From positions 2,852,001 through 2,916,000 of the forward strand of contig NZ_CP112866.1 of assembly GCF_026410085.1 (NCBI RefSeq): a stretch of DNA of 64,000 nt, in the 5' to 3' direction. The position numbers were made by a program, and so were the translations under genes. This stretch comes from Pseudomonas quebecensis. Its GTDB lineage: Bacteria > Pseudomonadota > Gammaproteobacteria > Pseudomonadales > Pseudomonadaceae. Shown here piece by piece: positions 25,809-35,787 of the stretch (within the stretch, counting starts at the first letter, position 1; the number at the start of each line of letters is the position of its first letter). Under the pieces are notes generated by a model that saw only the letters and a program-made list of their open reading frames with translations, did no database searches and had not been told where the DNA came from.

Positions 25809-26555
25809 ATGAACACGTCCCGCTGGCTGACGGCCTTGTGCCTGGCAGCCTCAATGCCTGCTTACGCTTCATCGGGGTTCAAGCCGATTGAACTGAAGGA
25901 TTCGGAAATGGCCGACCTGCGAGGCCGCTACGTGATGCCGGGACGAATTATCAGTTTTGGCATTGTGATGAGCAGCACGTGGACCAATGCCGTGGGTGAC
26001 AGCATCACCGGCAAGGCCAGCATGCAGGTCGACAAAACCACCCTTACCCCGCAGTTCTATGTGCAAACCACCGGCTCGACCGGCAGCGGCACCACCCCGT
26101 CCGCCGGCACCGGCAATGTGGTCGGCGGCGCCGGCCTGGGCAGTGGCCAGGGCGTGACGCAAAGCGTGCGGGTGGCCGGCGACGGCAACACCGCCAACAA
26201 CAACGTCGGCATCACCGTCAGCCAGGACGGCCTCGCGCCGGCCAATCTGGTGCAGTCCGGGCAAGTGCTGGTGGCCGGCGGCACCGTGAGCGGTGACAGC
26301 GCGGCCGGCAAGGTGAGCGTGTCGGCCAACAACGGCGGCCTGCAAATGGCGATCCAGGCCAATCATAACCAGGGCAACAGCCTGCAGCAGATCGGCGGCG
26401 GCACGGTGCTGCAAGGCACGGTTTTGACCGGCAACACCAACTTCGTCAGCAACATGACCCAGCTCAACGTGGTGATGGGCAATAACGGGCTGAACAACCC
26501 TGCGTTGAACTGCAACCTGGACCAACTCAAGGGCCTACGCACCCTTGGTTATTGA
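25809..26555 (+). CDS. fapE: Fap fibre-associated protein FapE
   Basis: A 248-residue secreted protein. The signal peptide MNTSRWLTALCLAASMPAYA is cleaved before SSGFKPIELKDSEMADLRG, a start typical of FapE. The body is a Gly/Thr/Asn-rich beta-repeat region, and the end carries one Cys (ALNCNLDQLKG). AGGAG lies just before the ATG. FapE is found as a minor component of purified fibres and may cap or anchor them. It is 41 bp after fapD. Confidence 0.93.
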   Translation: MNTSRWLTALCLAASMPAYASSGFKPIELKDSEMADLRGRYVMPGRIISFGIVMSSTWTNAVGDSITGKASMQVDKTTLTPQFYVQTTGSTGSGTTPSAGTGNVVGGAGLGSGQGVTQSVRVAGDGNTANNNVGITVSQDGLAPANLVQSGQVLVAGGTVSGDSAAGKVSVSANNGGLQMAIQANHNQGNSLQQIGGGTVLQGTVLTGNTNFVSNMTQLNVVMGNNGLNNPALNCNLDQLKGLRTLGY

Positions 26556-26604
26556 ACTACGCTGAGCCTCGACACTTACGCATCGGAAAAGGACGGCTTA
26601 TTTC

Positions 26605-27909
26605 ATGCATCGATCGTTATCGCTCCGCGCGGTAGTCTGTCTAAGTACGCTCTTACCCGCATCCGTGTTGTATGCCGCGCCGGATGCCGATATCGAAACC
26701 CTCAAACAGGAACTCCTGGAGCTCAAGCAACGTTACGAAGTGCAGCAAAAGGCCCTGGCCGTGCTCGAACAGCGCGTGCGTCAGGTCGAGGATCAACCGG
26801 CGACGCCGGCCCCCAAACGCCTGGCCAAATCCCCTGCCGACTTCCAGAAAGGCGGCACCAATGTGGCCGGTACCGGTACGGGTGCCGCGGCGGCTTCAGG
26901 CGGTGCGGGCGGAGGCAGTTCGTATGGGCAGTCCCTGAAGGACGATTCGGCGCCTGCGCAAAGCGTCAGCAACCTGTATAACGAAGCCAGCGGCTTTTTC
27001 GGCAATGGCAAGTTCAGCTTTGAAACCGGCGTCACCTACGCGCGCTACGACGCGCGCCAGTTGACCCTCAATGGCTTTCTGGCGCTGGACTCGATCTTCC
27101 TCGGCAATATCAACCTTGATCGGATCAAGTCGGACAACTGGACCCTGGACCTGACCGGGCGCTACAACGTCGACAACCGTTGGCAATTCGACGTGAACGT
27201 GCCGGTGGTGTACCGCGACTCGACGTACCAGTCGGCAGGCGCCGGCAATAACGGTACGGCGACATCCGAAGCGTCGGTGACCCGTGACCCGACCATCGGC
27301 GACGTGAATTTCGGCGTCGCCTACAAGTTCCTCGACGAAACCCCGACCCTGCCGGATGCGGTGGTGTCGTTGCGCGTCAAGGCGCCGACGGGCAAAGAAC
27401 CGTTTGGCATCAAGCTCATCCAAACAGCCGGCAACGACAACCTGTTCGTGCCCGAAAGCCTGCCCACCGGCAACGGGGTGTGGTCGATCACACCGGGGAT
27501 CTCCCTGGTCAAGACGTTCGACCCGGCCGTGCTGTTCGGCTCGCTGTCCTACACCCATAACTTCGAAGACTCGTTCGACGACATCAGCAGCGACGTCAAC
27601 CAGAAGGTCGGCGGCAAAGTCAGCCTGGGCGACAGTTTCCAGGTCGGCATGGGCGTGGCGTTCGCGCTGAACGAGAAAATGAGTATGTCGTTCTCGGTGT
27701 CCGATCTGGTGCAGCGCAAAAGCCGGCTTAAGCCCAACGGCGGCGACTGGCAGTCGGTGGTGTCCAGCGATGCCAATGCCGGGTATTTCAACGTAGGCAT
27801 GACGATTGCGGCGTCGGATAACCTGACGATCGTGCCGAACCTGGCGATCGGCATGACCGACGATGCGCCGGATTTCACCTTCAGCCTGAAATTCCCGTAC
27901 TACTTCTAA
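26605..27909 (+). CDS. fapF: Outer-membrane amyloid exporter FapF
   Basis: A 434-residue outer-membrane protein that secretes FapC, FapB and FapE. It has a signal peptide (to LYAAP), then a trimerising coiled coil at about residues 28-62 ([16 protein letters not shown] and on). A Gly/Ala-rich linker follows, and then a C-terminal beta-barrel of about 12 alternating strands ends FSLKFPYYF with the terminal Phe needed for outer-membrane assembly. It is the last gene of the operon and is followed at once by a strong bidirectional terminator. Confidence 0.96.
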   Translation: MHRSLSLRAVVCLSTLLPASVLYAAPDADIETLKQELLELKQRYEVQQKALAVLEQRVRQVEDQPATPAPKRLAKSPADFQKGGTNVAGTGTGAAAASGGAGGGSSYGQSLKDDSAPAQSVSNLYNEASGFFGNGKFSFETGVTYARYDARQLTLNGFLALDSIFLGNINLDRIKSDNWTLDLTGRYNVDNRWQFDVNVPVVYRDSTYQSAGAGNNGTATSEASVTRDPTIGDVNFGVAYKFLDETPTLPDAVVSLRVKAPTGKEPFGIKLIQTAGNDNLFVPESLPTGNGVWSITPGISLVKTFDPAVLFGSLSYTHNFEDSFDDISSDVNQKVGGKVSLGDSFQVGMGVAFALNEKMSMSFSVSDLVQRKSRLKPNGGDWQSVVSSDANAGYFNVGMTIAASDNLTIVPNLAIGMTDDAPDFTFSLKFPYYF

Positions 27910-27930
27910 CCACAGCGTTCGGCACACAAG

Positions 27931-27970
27931 GAAAAGCCCCGCAACGATAAGGGTCGTTGCGGGGCTTTTC
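27931..27970. terminator. Bidirectional intrinsic terminator, fapF / activator gene
   Basis: A perfect 17-bp stem (GAAAAGCCCCGCAACGA paired with its complement) and a 6-nt loop, with A and T tracts on the outer ends, sits between convergent genes. Confidence 0.95.
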
Positions 27971-27982
27971 GGTTTACCCGCC

Positions 27983-29305
27983 CTAGCGGATCTGGTGTTT
28001 GTGCAGCAACCGGTAAAACGTGGGCCGGGACACACCGAGCACACGGGCAGCGACACTCAGGTTGTCGCTGTGACGGTTGAGCACATCGCACAACGCCTGG
28101 CGTTCGGCGCGGTGCTTGTAGTCTTCGAGTGTAGCCAAGGGTGGCGCGATTGCCTGCTCGCCCTGCAAACCCAGATCAACGGCTTCGATCTGCCGGCCTT
28201 CGGCGAGTACCAGCCCGCGACGTACCCGGTTGGCCAGCTCGCGCACGTTGCCCGGCCAAGGGTGCTGCCCCATTGCCGCCAAGGCGTCTTCGCTGAAACT
28301 GCGCGGGCGCCGCCCGGTTTCCTGGCTGTAGAAACGCGAAAAATGGTTGGCCAGCATCGCCACGTCACCGTGGCGCTCACGCAACGGCGCGGTTACCACC
28401 TGCAGCACATTGAGGCGGTAGTACAAGTCTTCGCGGAACGCACCCTTGGTCACGGCGGCCTCAAGATCGACGTGGGTCGCGGCCAGCACACGCACGTCCA
28501 CCGGAATCGGCTGGTTGCCGCCGACGCGCTCGATATGCTTCTCCTGCAGAAAACGCAGCAGGTTGGCTTGCAGTTCCATCGGCAAGTCGCCGATTTCATC
28601 GAGGAACAATGTGCCACCGTTGGCCGCCTCGATACGCCCGATCTTGCGCTGGTGGGCGCCGGTGAACGCGCCTTTTTCGTGGCCGAACAGTTCGGATTGA
28701 ATCAGGTGTTCCGCAATCGCACCGCAGTTGATCGCCACGAACGGCCTGGCATGACGCTGAGACTGGCGATGCAGGGTCTTGGCCACTAACTCTTTGCCGG
28801 TGCCGCTGTCGCCACGTATCAATACGGGCGACTCGGTGGGCGCGAGTTTGGATAACAGTTTGCGCAGCTCACGAATGGGTCGGCTGTCTCCGAGCAGTTC
28901 ATGCCCCTCATCCACCGGCGTATGACCTTTACCGCGCAGGCGCGCCATACCGAACGCGCGCCCCAGGGTGACCTGTACGCGGGAGACGTCGAAGGGCAAG
29001 GTATGGAAGTCGAAAAACCACTCACATACAAAATCGCCGACGTTCTGCAAACGCAATACATCCTGGCTGAGCACGGCAATCCATTCAGTGCCGCTGCGGC
29101 CGATCAGCTCCTTGACCGCTTCAGGACGCTTCAGGTGTTCAGGCTGCAAGCGCAGCAAGCCGACATCGCAGGAGCGATCACCTACCCCTTCCAGCGCACA
29201 GCTGTCCACCTCCCACCCCGCCGTGCGCAAACCGGGCAGCAGCCCATGACAGTCATCGCACGGGTCGACCACGAGCAAACGGCGTTGAACGGCAGGCACA
29301 CCCAT
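27983..29305 (-). CDS. VpsR-like sigma-54 enhancer-binding activator
   Basis: A 440-residue bacterial enhancer-binding protein. Residues 1-125 form a receiver-like domain like that of VpsR (LLVVDPCDDCHGLLPGL) without a clear full phosphorylation site. The AAA+ domain has Walker A GDSGTGKE (165-172), the sigma-54 contact loop GAFTGA (212-217) and Walker B LFLDEIGD (about 233-240). The C-terminus is a Fis-type HTH (LSVAARVLGVSRPTFYRLL). GAFTGA means it needs RpoN to activate. It is convergent with fapF, and the fap operon has a -24/-12 promoter with three inverted repeats, so fap is the natural candidate target. VpsR-type proteins control biofilm genes and can sense c-di-GMP; this link is inference. 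Confidence 0.9.
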   Translation of the reverse strand: MGVPAVQRRLLVVDPCDDCHGLLPGLRTAGWEVDSCALEGVGDRSCDVGLLRLQPEHLKRPEAVKELIGRSGTEWIAVLSQDVLRLQNVGDFVCEWFFDFHTLPFDVSRVQVTLGRAFGMARLRGKGHTPVDEGHELLGDSRPIRELRKLLSKLAPTESPVLIRGDSGTGKELVAKTLHRQSQRHARPFVAINCGAIAEHLIQSELFGHEKGAFTGAHQRKIGRIEAANGGTLFLDEIGDLPMELQANLLRFLQEKHIERVGGNQPIPVDVRVLAATHVDLEAAVTKGAFREDLYYRLNVLQVVTAPLRERHGDVAMLANHFSRFYSQETGRRPRSFSEDALAAMGQHPWPGNVRELANRVRRGLVLAEGRQIEAVDLGLQGEQAIAPPLATLEDYKHRAERQALCDVLNRHSDNLSVAARVLGVSRPTFYRLLHKHQIR

Positions 29306-29648
29306 GACTGATCCTTGGCGTCAAAAATCGTTAAAGTTATTTAGAAACAACAGTTTGTAACGACTGCTGCTAACCCTAGCAAGATCTTGACGCGAGCCTT
29401 GTATCGTTTTGCTATAAGTCGGGGCAAAAAGCCATCCTCTGGCTTCGACAAACAAAAAGTTGAAACCGGCGCACACAATCAATGCGCTTTTAAAACAGCC
29501 GCTTACATGACCTCAATCACAGAAAGTTGAAAATTGTTGCTCTAGCATGTGACCCGCACCCCGCCATCGTGCATCAGTACAAGTAACTCGCCGCCTGGCT
29601 CGCCCAACCGACGGCACTACCTGATTGGGCATTTAGAGAGAGACCCCA
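29306..29648. other. Gene-free region between the activator gene and a small divergent gene
   Basis: This 343-bp AT-richer region must hold the promoters of both flanking genes. It contains a promoter-like TTGACG (about 29388) with TGCTATAA downstream (about 29411-29418, spacing long). It also contains two direct copies of AAAGTTGAAA at 29456-29465 and 29523-29532. I see no coding frame or RNA gene in it. Confidence 0.4.
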
Positions 29649-29909
29649 ATGAACGCCCCGCTCCGCATCAACGAAGCTCTTTTGATCGCAGACCGTGCCT
29701 TCCAGCCCTTTCAGTGCGTGGCCTGGCACGATGGCAACGGCGCCCTCAGCCTAAGCGTCGTCGACCGCACTAATACCCACATCGGCCGCAAGCAACTTTC
29801 GTCGAGTGCCTATACCGATCCTGCACAATTGGAAAACCTGCTGTTGCAGGCTCGTGCCGAGTTGGATAAAAACGGCTACCGCTTGCAATCCTGGGCAATG
29901 CCAAAGTAA
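29649..29909 (+). CDS. Conserved small protein of unknown function
   Basis: An 86-residue soluble protein starting MNAPLRINEALLIADRAFQP and ending GYRLQSWAMPK. GAGAGAGACCCC precedes the ATG. It reads like an alpha/beta protein with two beta-rich segments (FQCVAWHDGNGALSLSVVDR) and a C-terminal helix. It has no signal peptide or membrane segment. It looks conserved in Pseudomonas by style, but I do not recognise a function. It is followed by a long hairpin. Confidence 0.8.
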   Translation: MNAPLRINEALLIADRAFQPFQCVAWHDGNGALSLSVVDRTNTHIGRKQLSSSAYTDPAQLENLLLQARAELDKNGYRLQSWAMPK

Positions 29910-29921
29910 TAACAGACACCC

Positions 29922-29953
29922 ACTTGCGAGCATTGCAAACAATGCTCGCAAGT
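29922..29953. terminator. Hairpin between convergent genes
   Basis: A perfect 14-bp stem (ACTTGCGAGCATTG and complement) with a CAAA loop lies between the 86-residue gene and the HAD gene. There is no T tract, so it may act with Rho or as an mRNA end stabiliser. Confidence 0.6.
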
Positions 29954-29966
29954 TGCGCCGTTGAAA

Positions 29967-30796
29967 CTAAGGCCGTGGGTGCGTTTGCAGGATAAATCGC
30001 TCGAATGCTTCTGCGGCGCCCTCTTGGCTATTGCTGCCGGTTACCACATTGGCCTGGCGCTTGACGGTTTCTTCCGCCTGCCCCATGGCAATCGACAAAC
30101 CGGCGACGTGAAACATCGCCGGGTCATTCCCGCCGTCGCCGATTGCCGCCGTCTGCTCCAGCGGCACACCCAGGTGTTCGGCCAAGGTTTTCAAGGCCTC
30201 GCCCTTGTTCGCCAGCATGGCCGTCACGTCCAGATACACCGGCTGTGAGCGCGATACCTGGGCCAGCCCCTCGACCTTGGGATGCAATCGCGCTTCCAGC
30301 TCCACCAATAACTGCGTATTGAGGCTGGCGGCAACGATCTTGTCGACACGGTCCAGGTACGGCTCAAAGCTTTCCACGACCTGCGGGCCATAGCCCAGCC
30401 CAGCGGTTTCGCGCGGTTCCATCGGGCCCGGCTCGCCACGGCGCAGCCAATCGCCATCGGCAAACATCCACACTTCCACGTCCGGCTCGGCCGAAAACAG
30501 CGCTAGGGCGATCAGCGCCGCCTCCGCCGGCAAATGGTGAGCCACCAGGATGCTGCCGTCCGGGTGCACCAAGGTGCCGCCATTGAAACCCGCCACCGGA
30601 ACGTCGATACCGAACGTCTTGATCAGGTGCCGCATGGCTTTTGGCGGGCGCCCGCTGGCCAGGCTGAACAGTACGCCGGCCTCGCGCAGCGCACGCACCG
30701 CATCGACTGTACGCTGGCTGAGACGATGGTCGGGATGCAGCAACGTGCCATCCACGTCGCTGAGGATAAAACGGATGGGATGGATCGCGGCATCAC

Positions 30797-30800
<4 letters not shown>
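29967..30800 (-). CDS. Cof-type HAD-IIB sugar phosphatase-like hydrolase
   Basis: A 277-residue cytoplasmic phosphatase of the HAD-IIB (Cof) family. The motifs are I: FILSDVDGTLL, II: FSLASGRPP, III: Lys in the region before motif IV, and IV: AIGDGGNDPAMFHVAG. It acts on small phosphorylated metabolites; the substrate is unknown. Its start overlaps the zwfB stop by 4 nt (ATGA), so it is the third gene of gnd-zwfB-HAD and probably dephosphorylates a sugar phosphate or a side product of that pathway (inference). Confidence 0.92.
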
Positions 30801-32316
<1,516 letters not shown>

Positions 32317-32320
<4 letters not shown>

Positions 32321-33300
32321 TTTTTGGAAGTCTCCACGTGACCACCGAAGCCGAAGCGCATCGCCGACAGCATCTTGTCACCGTAGGTGCTCTGCTGGCG
32401 CGAGCGGAAACGGGCGAACAGCGAGGTGGACAGCACCGGCACCGGCACCGCCTGTTCCATGGCGGCCTCGATGGTCCAGCGGCCTTCGCCACTGTCGGCC
32501 ACGGAGCCGGAATAACCGTCGAGTTTCGGGTCGGTGGCCAGTGCATCGGCGGTCAGGTCCAGCAGCCACGAAGACACCACGCTGCCACGGCGCCAGACTT
32601 CGGCGATATCGGCAACATTCAGGTCGAAGCGCTGGTCCTGCGGCAGGTTTTCCGAGTTCTTGGTCTTGAGAATGTCGAAGCCCTCGGCGAACGCCTGCAT
32701 CATCCCGTATTCGATACCGTTATGGATCATCTTGACGAAATGCCCGGAGCCGGCCGGGCCTGCATGGATGTAGCCGTGCTCGGCACGCGGATCAGCGGCG
32801 GCGGAACGGTCCCTGGTGCGCGGGATATTGCCCAGGCCCGGCGCCAGGCTGGCGAAAATCGGGTCGAGGCGCTGCACGGTTTCGGTGTCGCCACCGATCA
32901 TCATGCAATAACCGCGTTCCAGGCCCCAGACACCGCCGGACGTGCCCACGTCAACATAGTGCAGGCCTTTTTCCGACAGCGCCTTGGCGCGACGTACGTC
33001 ATCCTTATAGTTGGTGTTGCCGCCGTCGATGATCACGTCACCGTCTTCCAGCAGCTCACTGAGTTCATTGATGGTGTTTTCGGTGGGGTCGCCTGCCGGC
33101 AACATCACCCAGACAGCACGCGGTTTCTGCAACCCGGCCACCAGGGCCTTCAGGTCGGCAACGCCGGTGGCGCCCTCTTCGCTCAAGCCTTTGACAAAGG
33201 CTTCGTTACGGTCGTAAACAACGGTGGTATGCCCATTGAGCATCAGGCGCCGTGCAATATTCCCGCCCATGCGGCCTAGTCCGATAATCCCCAGTTGCAT
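32317..33300 (-). CDS. gnd: Decarboxylating 6-phosphogluconate dehydrogenase (short Gnd/GntZ type)
   Basis: A 327-residue enzyme of the short Gnd class (GntZ/YqeC type), compared with about 470 residues for the E. coli class. It converts 6-phosphogluconate to ribulose-5-phosphate and CO2 with reduction of NAD(P). The cofactor site is [19 protein letters not shown]. The substrate site segments are [19 protein letters not shown] and [17 protein letters not shown]. It is the first gene of the gnd-zwfB-HAD operon. The upstream gap has promoter-like CTATAAAC and a TTAGGAG ribosome site. It consumes the product of the kgu route and of Zwf. Confidence 0.95.
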
Positions 33301-33461
33301 GTGCTGATGCTCCTAACTGCTAAAAAATGTGTGACATAGTTTATAGCGCAATGAGGCTAATGAGGGTTAGTCCAGAGCGGATCCCTGTAGTTTCATGCTA
33401 AAAAAGATGCCATCGTTTCACCATCACCCCGGTAAAAGTCACACGACCACCAAAAATAAAA

Positions 33462-33477
33462 AAGTTCCATTGATGTG
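33462..33477 (+). promoter_or_regulatory. Recurring intergenic motif AAGTTCCATTGATGTG
   Basis: This 16-mer, 94 bp upstream of the 59-residue gene, recurs with a single extra A at 21802-21818 in front of the PepSY gene. A shared regulator site is possible; nothing else is known. Confidence 0.3.
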
Positions 33478-33571
33478 AAAAAGAATTCAGAATTGCTTCC
33501 GACTGATGCCGAGAACCTCGACTCAAGCGTTCTGGCACACCGCGACACACCGGCTATTTGCGAGGTAAGCA

Positions 33572-33751
33572 ATGAGCACTGTACAGATGACCCGTCCTCC
33601 ACAGACCCTCTACGTCACTATTCGTCGCGATGAATTGCGCCAGTTGCAGGACGAGCGTGAGCAGTTGCAGCAGGAAGTCATGCGCCTGCGCTCCCACATC
33701 ATTCAGGCCCAACTGGATCAGCAAGCCGGCGCACAGCCCGCACTCTGCTGA
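33572..33751 (+). CDS. Small coiled-coil protein (probably DUF6026 family)
   Basis: A 59-residue protein starting MSTVQMTRPPQTLYVTIRRD, with a short beta-like N-terminus (LYVTIRR) followed by one long charged helix (a coiled coil of Glu, Gln, Arg and Leu) and ending QPALC. A GAGG sequence lies shortly before the ATG. It resembles the small DUF6026 proteins of Pseudomonas, by memory of their start and length. The function is unknown. It sits in the gap between the divergent gnd operon and the phosphoethanolamine transferase gene and may be transcribed alone. Confidence 0.7.
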   Translation: MSTVQMTRPPQTLYVTIRRDELRQLQDEREQLQQEVMRLRSHIIQAQLDQQAGAQPALC

Positions 33752-33789
33752 GACCGGTCATTGCTTTGTAAGATAAAGGCTACAAAAAT

Positions 33790-33805
33790 CTCACAAAGTT
33801 TTCAC
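33790..33805 (+). promoter_or_regulatory. ColR-type box candidate upstream of cptA
   Basis: CTCACAAAGTTTTCAC matches the published P. putida ColR consensus YYNASNNYTTTTTCAC with two mismatches. It lies 110 bp before the cptA start. CptA-type genes belong to the ColR regulon in P. putida, as I recall it. Confidence 0.4.
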
Positions 33806-33915
33806 ACGTCGTTCCCGATACTCCCGCCCCCAAAGGCCACCGGATACCGAAAGTGGCCTGCGTTGTGCGTGCAGCCCTGCGCGTCGACTGGAAAATTCTT
33901 GGGTTGGAGCGCCGG

Positions 33916-35673
33916 ATGGCAATGTTCAAACGCAGCACAAAGTCTGCGAAAGGTTTCGATTGGGCCGGTCTTGGCTGGCTGTTTGTGTTTTTCTGGTACT
34001 TCTCGGGTATTACCCAACTGCTGATACAACTCAGCGGCACCTCCGGTTTCAGCGGTTTTCGTCAAGCCTTCTTCATGAGTGCACTGTGGCTCGCGCCCGT
34101 GCTGGTGTTTCCACGCCAGACCCGGGTAATGGCCGCCGTGATCGGCGTGGTGCTGTGGGCCTGCTCCATGGCCAGCCTGGGATATTTCTTTGTCTACCAG
34201 CAGGAATTTTCCCAGAGCGTCATCTTCATCATGTTCGAGTCGAACATCTCCGAAGCCGGTGAATACCTGACCCAATACTTCGCCTGGTGGATCGTGCTGG
34301 CCTTTATCGCCCACACCGCCGTGGCGATCTTCCTCTGGAGCCGGATTCGCCCGGTCTACCTGCCCCGTGCCCAGGCGCTGGTGGCGGCGACCGCGATCCT
34401 GGTGGCCGTTATCGGCTACCCGCTGGTCAAGCAGATCGCTCGCAGCGAGACGCTGGCAGAGGGCATCGACCGCTTCGAGACCCGTATCGAGCCCGCCGTG
34501 CCCTGGCAGATGATCGTCGCCTACCGCCGCTACACCGAGCAGTTGGACAACATGCAGGGCATGCTCCACAGCGCCAGCCAGATCCCGCCCCTGACCAACC
34601 TCAAGGATGCCGGCGCCGGCCAGCCTTCGACCCTGGTACTGGTGATCGGCGAATCGACCAACCGCCAGCGCATGAGCCTTTACGGCTACCCGCGCGCTAC
34701 TACGCCGGAACTGGACAAACTGCGCGACCAATTGGCCGTATTCGACAACGTCATCACCCCCCGCCCCTACACCATTGAGGCGCTGCAGCAGGTGCTGACC
34801 TTCGCCGACGAAGAGAACCCCGACCTGTACCTCAAGACCCCGTCGATCGTCAGCGTGATGAAACAGGCGGGCTACAAGACCTATTGGATCACCAACCAGC
34901 AGACCATGACCAAGCGCAACACCATGCTGACGACCTTTTCCGAACAGGCCGACGAGCAGGTGTACCTCAACAACAATCGCAACCAGAACGCCCGCCAGTA
35001 TGACGGTGACGTCCTGGCGCCGTTTTCCAAGGCACTGGCCGATCCGGCCGAACGCAAGTTCATTGTGGTGCACCTGCTGGGCACGCACATGAGCTACCAG
35101 TACCGCTACCCGCCGAGCTTCGACAAGTTCACCGACCGCCAAGGCGTGCCCGCCGGCGTCAGCGATGACCAGTTGCCGACCTACAACAGCTACGACAATG
35201 CGGTGCTTTACAACGACTTCGTGGTGTCCAGCCTGATCAAGGACTACGCCAAGACCGACCCCAATGGCTTCCTGCTGTACCTGTCGGACCACGGCGAAGA
35301 CGTGTTCGACTCGGCGGGCCACAGCACGTTGGGCCGTAACGAGGGCAAGCCCACCGCGCCGATGTACACCATTCCATTCATGGCCTACGCGTCGCCGAAA
35401 TGGCGCGAAAGCCATACCTGGGATTTTGCCGGCGACCTGCAGCGGCCCTATAGCAGCTCACAGCTGATCCACACCTGGGCCGACCTGGCCGGGTTGAGCG
35501 CCAACGAACTGGACCGCAGCAAGAGCCTGGTGAGCGACAGCTTCACCCCGCGCCCACTGCTGATTGGCGACCCGTATCAGCGCCAGCAGAAGCCGTTGAT
35601 CGACTTCAGCCTGATCAAGCCGAAAAAGCCGGTGGCCACGGATGTAGTGCTGCAGGAAAAGACAGCACCGTAA
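33916..35673 (+). CDS. cptA: Phosphoethanolamine transferase CptA (EptA family)
   Basis: A 585-residue inner-membrane enzyme that adds phosphoethanolamine to lipopolysaccharide core or lipid A. The start at 33916 (MAMFKRS) follows TTGGAGCG; the longer frame upstream runs through intergenic sequence. There are five N-terminal membrane helices (about residues 15-200), then a periplasmic sulfatase-fold domain. The nucleophile Thr lies in VIGESTNRQRMSLYGYPR, and metal ligands lie in YLSDHGEDVFDSAGH. Such modification lowers surface charge and can raise tolerance to cationic peptides and metals. A ColR-like box lies upstream. Confidence 0.92.
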   Translation: MAMFKRSTKSAKGFDWAGLGWLFVFFWYFSGITQLLIQLSGTSGFSGFRQAFFMSALWLAPVLVFPRQTRVMAAVIGVVLWACSMASLGYFFVYQQEFSQSVIFIMFESNISEAGEYLTQYFAWWIVLAFIAHTAVAIFLWSRIRPVYLPRAQALVAATAILVAVIGYPLVKQIARSETLAEGIDRFETRIEPAVPWQMIVAYRRYTEQLDNMQGMLHSASQIPPLTNLKDAGAGQPSTLVLVIGESTNRQRMSLYGYPRATTPELDKLRDQLAVFDNVITPRPYTIEALQQVLTFADEENPDLYLKTPSIVSVMKQAGYKTYWITNQQTMTKRNTMLTTFSEQADEQVYLNNNRNQNARQYDGDVLAPFSKALADPAERKFIVVHLLGTHMSYQYRYPPSFDKFTDRQGVPAGVSDDQLPTYNSYDNAVLYNDFVVSSLIKDYAKTDPNGFLLYLSDHGEDVFDSAGHSTLGRNEGKPTAPMYTIPFMAYASPKWRESHTWDFAGDLQRPYSSSQLIHTWADLAGLSANELDRSKSLVSDSFTPRPLLIGDPYQRQQKPLIDFSLIKPKKPVATDVVLQEKTAP

Positions 35674-35679
35674 CAAAAA

Positions 35680-35698
35680 GATAACAATCATTCTCGTT
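35680..35698. promoter_or_regulatory. Fur box upstream of TonB-dependent receptor
   Basis: GATAACAATCATTCTCGTT (complement AACGAGAATGATTGTTATC) closely fits the Pseudomonas Fur consensus and lies 89 bp before the receptor start, directly after the cptA stop. Confidence 0.8.
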
Positions 35699-35787
35699 TA
35701 GACCTAAAGTTCGACAGCTCCTTTCGTCTTTGAGCAATGACCTTTTCCTACCGAAGAGGCCGCAAAGACGACAAGGAGACTGCCGCG

